A stretch of DNA of 64,000 nt. Source: Mycolicibacterium phocaicum. Its GTDB lineage: Bacteria; Actinomycetota; Actinomycetes; Mycobacteriales; Mycobacteriaceae. Where the stretch lies: positions 2,294,001 through 2,358,000 of the forward strand of contig NZ_AP022616.1 in the NCBI RefSeq assembly GCF_010731115.1, in the 5' to 3' direction. Both the position numbers and the translations under genes were made by a program. Below, one piece after another: positions 57,818-64,000 of the stretch (position 1 is the first letter of the stretch; the number at the start of each line of letters is the position of its first letter). The notes under the pieces are model-generated. The model was not told the DNA's origin and searched no databases. It saw nothing but the letters and a program-made list of their open reading frames with translations.

Positions 57818-58621
57818 CTACGGTGGCGGCGGCGCGGAGTCTCGTGCGGCGGTGGTGATCAACGAACAGCGGTCGCCGCGGTAGCGCACCGTCTCGAGGT
57901 CGAAGGGGGTGCCGTCTTCGAGGTGGGTCAGCCGGTGCAGCAGCAAAAGCGGTGCGCCGGGACGGATTTGCAGGAGCTTGGCAGTGTCGGCATCAGCTGA
58001 GACCGATTCGACGGTGATCTCGGCCCACCCCAGGCGCATCCCGAGTTCGGTCTCGATCAGCGAGAAGACGTCCTGGTCGGCCAGGTTGGCGTCGACCGGG
58101 ATGGCCCCGATCCGCAACGACGTGGTGTCCAGGGACAGCGGCACCCCGCCCACCGACCGCAGGCGCTCGATGAAGAGTATCGGCGCGCCTTCGGGCACTT
58201 GGAGTTTCGCCGCGACGAACGGGGAGGCGACCGACTCACGCGCCGACATCACGGTGTTCTCCACCGGAAGTTGATGCCCGGCAAGCGATTCGGCGAGACC
58301 TTCCAATCGGTCGATCCGCTGGCTGAGCTTCGCGCCCGTGACGAACGTCCCGGCGCCCTGCACCCGGGTGATCAGTCCCTCGCCGCGCAGGAGCTCCAGC
58401 GCCTCACGAATTGCGTTGCGGCTCACGCCCAATTCGGCGGCCAGCTCGTTCTCCGGTGGCAGCAGTAGGCGCGCTGCGGCCAGGCCGCCGTACACGCCGT
58501 CGAGGATCTGGCCACGCAGCACGTCGCGCGCCCACCGGGCCGCGTCGGCGCGGGTGCCCGCATACTCCCGGGCCGCAGGACGGGGAAAGTCCTTCGGCGG
58601 GATGTGCGGGCGGCGGGTCAT
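57818..58621 (-). CDS. GntR/HutC-family regulator with UTRA domain
   Basis: 267 residues. The N-terminal winged helix (LRGQILDGVYG, LPPENELAAELGVSRNAIRE, LRGEGLITRVQGAGTFV; about residues 35-95) is GntR type, and the rest is a UTRA ligand domain (APILFIERLRSVGGVPLSLD, LLLLHRLTHLEDGTPFDLE). It likely represses the sulfatase downstream and itself, responding to a small ligand. The inverted repeat at 58649-58677 is a good operator candidate. An unusually long N-terminal lead of 30 residues precedes the winged helix. Confidence 0.87.
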   Translation of the reverse strand: MTRRPHIPPKDFPRPAAREYAGTRADAARWARDVLRGQILDGVYGGLAAARLLLPPENELAAELGVSRNAIREALELLRGEGLITRVQGAGTFVTGAKLSQRIDRLEGLAESLAGHQLPVENTVMSARESVASPFVAAKLQVPEGAPILFIERLRSVGGVPLSLDTTSLRIGAIPVDANLADQDVFSLIETELGMRLGWAEITVESVSADADTAKLLQIRPGAPLLLLHRLTHLEDGTPFDLETVRYRGDRCSLITTAARDSAPPPP

Positions 58622-58648
58622 GACCTCACTGTGCCACCGATGACCACG

Positions 58649-58677
58649 GGTGGCGATACGTAGCGTGTTACGCCACC
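58649..58677. promoter_or_regulatory. Candidate GntR operator
   Basis: GGTGGCG (58649-58655) and CGCCACC (58671-58677) form an inverted repeat with centres 22 bases apart, two DNA turns, 28 bases upstream of the regulator start. The right arm lies in the 12-mer GTTACGCCACCT that also occurs at 53555. Autoregulation is inferred. Confidence 0.55.
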
Positions 58678-58710
58678 TGATCTCAGGTAAAGCCCTAGGC
58701 CAGGGACTAT

Positions 58711-58731
58711 GCGGCGGCGTTTGGCCGCCGC
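58711..58731 (-). terminator. GC-rich hairpin after the FGE gene
   Basis: GCGGCGGC (58711-58718) pairs perfectly with GCCGCCGC (58724-58731) over a 5-base loop, 11 bases beyond the stop of the FGE gene on the minus strand. It probably ends or attenuates transcription before the GntR-sulfatase unit. There is no U tract on the minus strand. Confidence 0.6.
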
Positions 58732-58741
58732 TTTCGCCACC

Positions 58742-59617
58742 TCAATCGGCGATACACCGGAAGCCGATGTGCGATGTCGCGCTGTCCTGCGACTGCGACG
58801 ACCGCGCCGCCGGCCGGTAACGGTGGCAGTACTCCGGCGCGCACAGGTGCGAACCGCCCTTGAGCGTCTGCATCACCGACGGATCCCCACCGGGCGGCGG
58901 ACAGCAGCCGGATACTTCCGGAGCGCCGCTGTGCCGCGGCGTGTACCGGGTGGTGGTCCACTCCCACACGTTGCCGATCATGTCGACGAGGCCAAAACCG
59001 TTGGGCGGGAACAGACCGACGGGTGTCGTGCCCACCCAGCCCAGCGCACCGGTGTTGTGATACGGGAACTGGCCCTGCCAGGTGTTGGCCATCAACTGCC
59101 CGTCCGGCCGAACGTCGTCACCCCAGGCGTAGGCCGTGGTCGCGCCCGCGCGGGCGGCGTACTCCCACTGCTCTTCGGTGGGCAGCCGCCGGCCCGCCCA
59201 GGCCGCGTACGCCGCGGCGTCCGGGTAGGCGACCTGCACCACCGGATGGTCGAGGCGGTCGGCGATCGACGACTCAGGCCCGAACGGATGCTGCCAACTT
59301 GCCCCGGGCACCCACGCCCACCATTGCCGCCAATTACGCAGATCGACTGGGCCAGCCGTGGGGTGGAACACCAACGCCCCGGGAACGAGCTCATCAGTGG
59401 GGACGCCGGGGAAGGCAGCCGGGTCCAGCTCCTGCTCGGCGACGGTGACATACCCGGTGTCCGCGACGAATTCGGCGAACTGACCGATGGTGACCGGGTG
59501 CCGTTCGATCGAGAACGGCGCGACGGTCACCTCATGCACCGGCGCTTCCTCCGGGTAGAAGTCATGCGATCCCATGCGGTACGACCCGCCGGGGAGGGCG
59601 GTCAATTCCGTGAGCAT
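58742..59617 (-). CDS. Formylglycine-generating enzyme family protein
   Basis: 291 residues. FGE turns the Cys of CxPxR in sulfatases into formylglycine. The FGE-sulfatase fold is plain (GGSYRMGSHDFYPEEAPVHE at the start, RLPTEEQWEYAARAG, GLVDMIGNVWEWT), and the two active-site Cys are in KGGSHLCAPEYCHRYR near the C-terminus. Together with the Cys-type sulfatase next door this makes a self-sufficient pair, like AtsA and FGE (Rv0711-Rv0712) in M. tuberculosis. Confidence 0.9.
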   Translation of the reverse strand: MLTELTALPGGSYRMGSHDFYPEEAPVHEVTVAPFSIERHPVTIGQFAEFVADTGYVTVAEQELDPAAFPGVPTDELVPGALVFHPTAGPVDLRNWRQWWAWVPGASWQHPFGPESSIADRLDHPVVQVAYPDAAAYAAWAGRRLPTEEQWEYAARAGATTAYAWGDDVRPDGQLMANTWQGQFPYHNTGALGWVGTTPVGLFPPNGFGLVDMIGNVWEWTTTRYTPRHSGAPEVSGCCPPPGGDPSVMQTLKGGSHLCAPEYCHRYRPAARSSQSQDSATSHIGFRCIAD

Positions 59618-59699
59618 CCCGACAGGTTATGCACATCGCCCCCGCATGCGCGTGGCGAGTTCCGCGTCATTCGTCGCGCCGATAGACCACACTGGGCCC

Positions 59700-60554
59700 A
59701 TGACGGACACCGCCGCGACGCGTGTCGCGGTCTACCTCGACTTCGACAACATCGTCATCTCCCGCTACGACCAGGTCCACGGCCGCAACTCGTTTCAGAA
59801 GGACAAGGCCAAGGGTCTCGAACCGGACAAACTCACGCAGGCCACCATCGACGTCGGCGCGGTGCTCGACTTCGCTTCGTCCTTCGGCACTTTGGTGCTC
59901 ACCCGGGCGTATGCGGACTGGTCCGCCGACGTCAACGCGGGCTACCGGCAGCAGCTCGTCGGCCGCGCCGTCGACCTCGTGCAGCTGTTCCCCGCCGCGG
60001 CGTACGGCAAGAACGGCGCCGATATCCGGCTGGCGGTCGACGCCGTCGAGGACATGTTCCGGCTGCCCGACCTCACCCACGTCGTGATCGCCGCCGGCGA
60101 CTCCGACTACATCCCGCTGGCCCAGCGCTGCAAACGCCTCGGCCGCTATGTGGTGGGCATCGGGGTGGCCGGGTCATCGAGCCGGGCGCTTGCCGCGGCG
60201 TGCGACGAGTTCGTCACCTACGACGCGCTGCCCGGCGTGCCCGTCCTCGAGCCCGCCGCCGAACCGCCCAAACGGACCCGTCGCGGCACGAAGACCGAAA
60301 CCGAGACGCATGACCCACAGGCCTCCGCCACCGCCCTCCTGACCCGCGCGCTGCAGATCGGGTTGGAGAAGGACGACGTCGAATGGCTGCACAACTCCGC
60401 GGTCAAGGCGCAGATGAAGCGCATGGATCCGTCGTTCAGCGAAAAGGCTTTGGGATTCAAGTCTTTCAGTGATTTCCTGCGCTCCCGCACCGACGTGGTG
60501 GAGTTGGACGAAAGCTCAACGACACGGATGGTGCGGCTAAAGAGCGCACAGTAA
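59700..60554 (+). CDS. NYN-domain protein with C-terminal OST-HTH/LOTUS-like domain
   Basis: 284 residues from the ATG at 59700. The NYN domain (PIN-like RNase fold) is seen as VAVYLDFDNIVIS, GADIRLAVDAVEDM and VVIAAGDSDYIPLAQRCK, with the acidic residues D-F-D, D and D-S-D expected for metal binding. A Pro/Lys/Thr-rich linker (about 190-210) is followed by a LOTUS-like helix bundle (LLTRALQIGLEKDD, FKSFSDFLRS) that may bind RNA. Likely an RNA nuclease or RNA-binding protein. Confidence 0.83.
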   Translation: MTDTAATRVAVYLDFDNIVISRYDQVHGRNSFQKDKAKGLEPDKLTQATIDVGAVLDFASSFGTLVLTRAYADWSADVNAGYRQQLVGRAVDLVQLFPAAAYGKNGADIRLAVDAVEDMFRLPDLTHVVIAAGDSDYIPLAQRCKRLGRYVVGIGVAGSSSRALAAACDEFVTYDALPGVPVLEPAAEPPKRTRRGTKTETETHDPQASATALLTRALQIGLEKDDVEWLHNSAVKAQMKRMDPSFSEKALGFKSFSDFLRSRTDVVELDESSTTRMVRLKSAQ

Positions 60555-60567
60555 CCGACGAAAAAAG

Positions 60568-60652
60568 TGCGGGCGGTGGGACTCGAACCCACACGTTCTT
60601 TCGAACACGGGCACCTAAAGCCCGCGCGTATCGCCAATTTCGCCACGCCCGC
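60568..60652 (-). tRNA. tRNA-Leu (anticodon UAG)
   Basis: 85 bases on the minus strand with a perfect 7-bp acceptor stem (GCGGGCG with CGCCCGC), a D arm, an anticodon stem CGGGC/GCCCG with loop TTTAGGT (anticodon TAG in DNA), a long variable arm with stem GTTC/GAAC, and a T arm GTGGG-TTCGAGT-CCCAC. It reads CUA leucine codons. CCA is not encoded. A run of six T follows the 3' end on the minus strand and should end transcription. Confidence 0.96.
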
Positions 60653-60737
60653 GACCCTATGAGGATAGCGGTACAGCACCGCCCAGAACTTGTCGGATGG
60701 CCGTCATAAGTTGGCAGCAACGCTTGATGGAGGGCCG

Positions 60738-61514
60738 ATGCGCAACCTCGATGACTTCGATCATGTTCAATCCCTCATCGCGACGGGTATGAATGACTGC
60801 GCCATCGCACGCGAGACGGGTATCCCGCGTACGACTGTCCGCGACTGGCGGCGACGCCCACCGACGAAGCTTGTGAAGCTGGATCGCTCGTCGCCTTGTG
60901 GGGTTCTGCACGATTTCGGCATGCTGCCGGCCGGACCCTACGCCTACCTGCTCGGTCTCTACCTCGGCGACGGCAACATCTCACGCGCCCGGAAGATCTG
61001 GCGGCTCCGAATCACGCTCGACAGGAAGTACCCCGCGATCGTGCAACGCTGCCGCGAAGCGATGGCAGCGGTAATGCCCGGTCAACAGGCGGGAATCGTG
61101 GGGAGGGTGGGCTGCGTAGATGTCTCGATGCACTCGAAACACTGGCCTTGCCTCTTCCCGCAGCACGGTCCGGGCAGGAAGCACAGTCGCGTCATTGCAC
61201 TCGAACCGTGGCAGCAGAACCTCGTCGACCAAGCCACCGAAGAATTCGTCCTCGGCCTCATCCACAGCGACGGCTGCCGCGTTGTCGCCAACGACCGAGG
61301 CGTCATGAGCATCCGCTATCACTTCACCAACCTGTCCGAGGACATCATCAATCTATTCACCGGCGCGCTGGACCAACTCGGCATCCACTGGCGGCGTTCT
61401 GCGCGCAAGCACGTTTCGATCTACCGCAAGGCAGACACCGCTCGCCTCGATGAATTCATCGGCCCGAAGTCGCGTCCAGTGCCGTGGCCATGCATCGACC
61501 GTCCGGCGTCCTAG
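60738..61514 (+). CDS. LAGLIDADG-type homing endonuclease-like protein with N-terminal HTH
   Basis: 258 residues from the ATG at 60738, preceded by GGAGGG. The N-terminus is a helix-turn-helix (DCAIARETGIPRTTVRDWRR). Two LAGLIDADG-like motifs follow: YLLGLYLGDGN (about residue 70) and FVLGLIHSDGC (about 170), each with the catalytic acidic residue. This is a free-standing form of the family, not inside an intein or intron. It starts 86 bases from the tRNA-Leu 5' end, on the opposite strand. Confidence 0.8.
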   Translation: MRNLDDFDHVQSLIATGMNDCAIARETGIPRTTVRDWRRRPPTKLVKLDRSSPCGVLHDFGMLPAGPYAYLLGLYLGDGNISRARKIWRLRITLDRKYPAIVQRCREAMAAVMPGQQAGIVGRVGCVDVSMHSKHWPCLFPQHGPGRKHSRVIALEPWQQNLVDQATEEFVLGLIHSDGCRVVANDRGVMSIRYHFTNLSEDIINLFTGALDQLGIHWRRSARKHVSIYRKADTARLDEFIGPKSRPVPWPCIDRPAS

Positions 61515-61560
61515 CAGGCATGAATCGCAAACCCAAACCCCCGCGCGGTACCGTTGCCCT

Positions 61561-61932
61561 ATGTCCACTACACGGCGTAGGAGGCCGGCGCTCATCGTGC
61601 TGGTGACCGTCGCTGCCCTGGGCTGCATGGCCCTGGCCTGGTGGCAGTGGTCGCGGTTCCAGTCCAGCGCCGGCACCTTCCAGAACCTGGGCTATGCCCT
61701 GCAGTGGCCGATGTTCGGCGCGTTCTGCTTCTACGGCTACTACAAGTTCGTCCGCTACGAAGACGAGGGCCCCGCCGCACCAGCAGCCAATGAGCCCACC
61801 GAAATCCCCGAGGGCCTGCTCCCTGAGCGCCCCAAGGCCGCCAAAGACACCATCGACCCCGACACCGCGAGATACAACGCCTACCTGGCCGAACTGGCCG
61901 AGAACGACAAACAGGACAGGACCACCACATGA
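61561..61932 (+). CDS. Small membrane protein paired with DUF3817
   Basis: 123 residues from the ATG at 61561. Two hydrophobic segments (about residues 10-28 and 43-62) are followed by an acidic and Pro-rich cytoplasmic tail. It is coupled to the DUF3817 gene (ATGA). No family recognised with certainty; a conserved mycobacterial membrane pair is likely. Confidence 0.72.
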   Translation: MSTTRRRRPALIVLVTVAALGCMALAWWQWSRFQSSAGTFQNLGYALQWPMFGAFCFYGYYKFVRYEDEGPAAPAANEPTEIPEGLLPERPKAAKDTIDPDTARYNAYLAELAENDKQDRTTT

Positions 61933-62270
61933 CCGAGTCGCAGCCGACCACCCTGTCGAAAGACACCATCCGCAAGGCACTGACCGCCTACCGCGTGATG
62001 GCCTGGGCGACCGGTCTCTGGCTCATCGCCCTCTGCTACGAACTGGTCGCGCACTACATCTTCAACGACGCCAGCTTGAACTGGATCGGCATCGTCCACG
62101 GCTGGGTCTACTTCGCCTACCTGCTCTGCACGTTCAACCTGGCGGTCAAGGTCCGCTGGCCGCTCGGCCAGACCATCGGTGTCCTGTTCGCCGGCACCGT
62201 CCCGCTGGTCGGCATCATCGTCGAGCACTTCCGCACCGAAGATGTGAAGAAGCGCTTCGACCTCGCCTGA
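61929..62270 (+). CDS. DUF3817 membrane protein
   Basis: 113 residues with three membrane segments and the DUF3817 pattern (AYRVMAWATGLWLIALCYEL, HGWVYFAYLLCTFNLAVKVR, VPLVGIIVEHFRTEDVKKR). Function unknown. ATGA overlap with the upstream membrane protein. Confidence 0.82.
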   Translation: MTESQPTTLSKDTIRKALTAYRVMAWATGLWLIALCYELVAHYIFNDASLNWIGIVHGWVYFAYLLCTFNLAVKVRWPLGQTIGVLFAGTVPLVGIIVEHFRTEDVKKRFDLA

Positions 62271-62288
62271 TCCATACTGGAGGCGGGT

Positions 62289-62348
62289 CGCGACTGTAAC
62301 CACAGGGCGGAAATCTGCGCCGGAAACCGCCGTGGCGTTACGGTCGCG
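62289..62348. repeat. Dispersed hairpin repeat, copy A (also likely terminator)
   Basis: A 60-base imperfect palindrome (outer arms CGCGAC at 62289 and GTCGCG at 62343; inner GGCGG/CCGCC) lies between the converging DUF3817 and DUF559 genes. Bases 62305-62345 match copy B (63371-63411) at 33 of 41 positions. It can act as a terminator for both genes. Confidence 0.6.
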
Positions 62349-62366
62349 GGTCCGCTGAACCAGCCG

Positions 62367-63277
62367 TCACGAGGCCAGCAGCCCATTGGGCCATACCGCG
62401 TCACTCAGGTCGCGCGAGAGACGGATCGTCACGCCCTCGACCGCACCACGGGATGCCCTCGCAGACGCGATCCTGCGCAGCACGACGCCGCTGGGATCGC
62501 GCGAGGTAACTCGAATGACCAGCCAACCCATCTCGATCATCTCTTCGATCCGCGCAATGTCCTTGCGAACCTGGTCGGGGTCCATGTGGTGCCGCCCCTC
62601 GTACTCGACCGCGACCTTCAGCCCCGGCCAAGCGAGATCAACCACGCCGATCAGCACACCGAATTCGTTGTAGATGGGGTGCTGGCTTACCGGCTGAGGG
62701 AAGCCCGCTTTCACGATCAATAGCCGCAACCGCGTCTCACCCGGCGAATCGGCGCCAGGATCGACCAGCCCAATCGTCAACCTGGCTTGTTTCAGTCCTC
62801 GCTGCCCAGGACGGCGTTCGATCGCGGCCTGCATGTCTGCGACGGTCAAGCGCGCCGCGTGTGCCAGCGCGTCGATGGCGGCGACCGCGACGTCTTCTCG
62901 GCACCTGCGGGCCAGATCGACGGCCGTGCGCAATGGAGTGGTCAGTCGCATCTCGCCGATCGTGCACACCTCGTCACCATCCAAAGTGTCCGCCCACACC
63001 ACAATGCCGCGCGCGGGCCGGCGATTACTGTGAATGATGTTGGCCGGCAACGCCGAATCGATGTACCGAGCCCCGTGGAGCGCGGCTGCCGAGAAGCCTG
63101 CGAGCACACCCGTGCGTCGGGAACGCAGCCATGCCGCTTTCGCGCGAATGATCGCGTTCGGGCGAGTACCCCGGGGCACATACACGTCTTGATGCACGGC
63201 AACGAAATTCGTTCGCAATTGGTGGCGCGTCAGTGTCCCGGCGCCAACGCCTCGCTGCCGATGAATGGCTCCCCCAT
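62367..63277 (-). CDS. DUF559 (Vsr-like fold) protein with apparent frameshift near its start
   Basis: The long frame (ending 62367) has an N-terminal winged-helix-like part (AbiEi-type: TLTRHQLRTNFVAVHQDVYV, SRRTGVLAGFSAAALHGA) and a C-terminal DUF559 nuclease-like fold (GVVDLAWPGLKVAVEYEGRHH, MGWLVIRVTSRD). The normal start MGEPFIGSEALA is present from the ATG at 63277 but in another frame, reaching a stop at 63232-63230; one missing base near 63243 would restore GSEALAxGTLTRHQL. Such two-domain proteins are numerous in mycobacteria, function uncertain. Broken gene or sequence error. Confidence 0.75.
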
Positions 63278-63360
63278 GATGGCAGTGTGCCCACTCGTCG
63301 GCCGCTGACCAAGGCCTGTCGGCGTAGCCCTGTGGATAAACGAGCCACGGCGGCCGCGAG

Positions 63361-63408
63361 CGTAACGCCAAGGCGGAAATCGAGCCCGGAACCCGCCCTG
63401 GCGTTACG
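63361..63408. repeat. Dispersed hairpin repeat, copy B
   Basis: Ten-base arms CGTAACGCCA (63361-63370) and TGGCGTTACG (63399-63408) are perfect inverted repeats, with inner GGCGG/CCGCC pairing. The body matches copy A at 62305-62345. It lies between the DUF559 gene start and the end of the dehalogenase-like gene. Confidence 0.6.
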
Positions 63409-63430
63409 ATCACGGCGGCAACTGACGGCC

Positions 63431-64000
63431 TCAGCCCAGGTGCTTGAGGACCTCGGCTGCCAGCTGCTCTCCCCTGTCCTCCTGCAAGAAGTGCGACGCG
63501 CCTTCGATCCGTACCTGCTCGGTGACGGTCGGGATCAGGTCGACGAAGGCCTCACCCGCGCGCGGGTACGGGAACACGGGGTCCTGGTCGGAGAACGCGA
63601 CGAGCGTGGGCTTCTCCCAGCGCGATAGCACGTCGGTGACCGCGCGCATTTCCGTTGCACCCGGGGCGTCGTCGGTGATCGGAACCAACAGCGGGAACTG
63701 TGCGGCGCCGGCCTTGGACTCCGCGGTCGGGAACGGCGCGTCGTAGGCGGCGACGACCTCGGGCGACAGCTCGGTCGTCGTCGCGCCCTGGATCACGAAG
63801 CCGACGGGTAGGTCGGGGTTGGCCTCCGCGAAATCACGCCACGCCATGAAGCCCTTGGACACCCGGCCGGTGAACAGCCCGGTGTTGAAAATCGCCAGTG
63901 CGCCAACCTGATCCGCATTCTCCGTGGCCCAGCGCAAGCCGATCGGCCCACCCCAGTCCTGCACGATGGCGGTGGCGTCCTGCAGATCCAAGCCGCCCAG
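63431..64000 (-). CDS. Haloalkane dehalogenase-like alpha/beta hydrolase, 5' end outside the window
   Basis: The C-terminal 189 residues are present; the frame stays open to the window edge, so the start lies beyond 64000. The nucleophile elbow VQDWGGPIG has Asp followed by Trp, the halide-binding arrangement of haloalkane dehalogenases. FSDQDPVFP gives a possible second acid, and GASHFLQED supplies the catalytic His. Expected to hydrolyse carbon-halogen bonds of small alkanes; many mycobacteria carry several such genes. Confidence 0.85.
   Translation of the reverse strand: MGGLDLQDATAIVQDWGGPIGLRWATENADQVGALAIFNTGLFTGRVSKGFMAWRDFAEANPDLPVGFVIQGATTTELSPEVVAAYDAPFPTAESKAGAAQFPLLVPITDDAPGATEMRAVTDVLSRWEKPTLVAFSDQDPVFPYPRAGEAFVDLIPTVTEQVRIEGASHFLQEDRGEQLAAEVLKHLG

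Noticed and set aside
58709..60313. 534-residue open frame across the FGE and NYN genes
   Set aside because: It overlaps two real genes on different strands and its translation is Arg/Pro-rich without domains.

Overview
The window looks like chromosomal DNA from a rapidly growing mycobacterium (Mycobacterium/Mycolicibacterium). It is GC-rich throughout. It carries a GyrB-type protein that resembles mycobacterial GyrB as I remember it, a mycobacteriophage-type LysB esterase, an EptABCD/Wadjet locus of the kind known from M. smegmatis, a TIGR03086 (mycothiol-associated fold) protein and many mycobacterium-style envelope proteins. Species cannot be fixed from sequence reading alone.

Bases 1-32700 are an accessory, defence-rich region. 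An IS110-family element (1 to about 1495) sits at the left edge. It is followed by an HNH nuclease gene that converges on a Rad50/SMC-like ATPase and its small partner (1581-5396). A rightward block (5572-17239) then encodes a toxin-antitoxin-chaperone (TAC) cassette with a SecB-like chaperone. Next come a RapA-like SNF2 helicase, a HelD-like helicase, a RecD-like helicase fused to a PD-(D/E)XK-type nuclease, and a small conserved protein; the three helicase genes overlap at their stop/start codons. A leftward block (32684 to 17296) encodes a 1716-residue DUF1998 helicase, a SNF2 helicase, a large Eco57I/DrmMI-type DNA methyltransferase, McrB and McrC, with overlapping or near-overlapping genes. 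The two blocks converge on one hairpin terminator (17240-17279). The leftward block resembles a DISARM/Druantia-type array joined to a type IV McrBC system. The rightward helicase block does not match any complete defence system I can name and is the best candidate for an undescribed one.

Bases 33135-39000 look like ordinary chromosome: a secreted PASTA protein, a two-gene LysB unit of phage type, a DUF2786 protein, a short-chain dehydrogenase with an N-terminal zinc motif, and small membrane or metal-binding proteins. Bases 39079-47405 hold a second defence cluster: HipBA, with three promoter repeats spaced exactly 26 bp apart, and a complete type I Wadjet (JetABCD = EptABCD/MksFEBG) operon expected to restrict plasmids.

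Bases 47594-59617 look like a sulfur-acquisition neighbourhood. A leftward operon encodes a substrate-binding lipoprotein (with an apparent frameshift in its signal peptide), an ABC permease, an ABC ATPase, a SulP transporter and a DsbA-like protein, with a His-rich secreted peptide beyond. Further right are a formylglycine-generating enzyme, a GntR/UTRA regulator, a Cys-type sulfatase and, in the same orientation, an extra GyrB. A 12-mer is shared by the upstream regions of the transporter and the regulator. The last 4.5 kb carry an NYN-domain protein, tRNA-Leu(UAG) with a LAGLIDADG gene beside it, a DUF3817 pair, a DUF559 gene with an apparent frameshift flanked by two related hairpin repeats, and a haloalkane dehalogenase-like gene cut by the window end.
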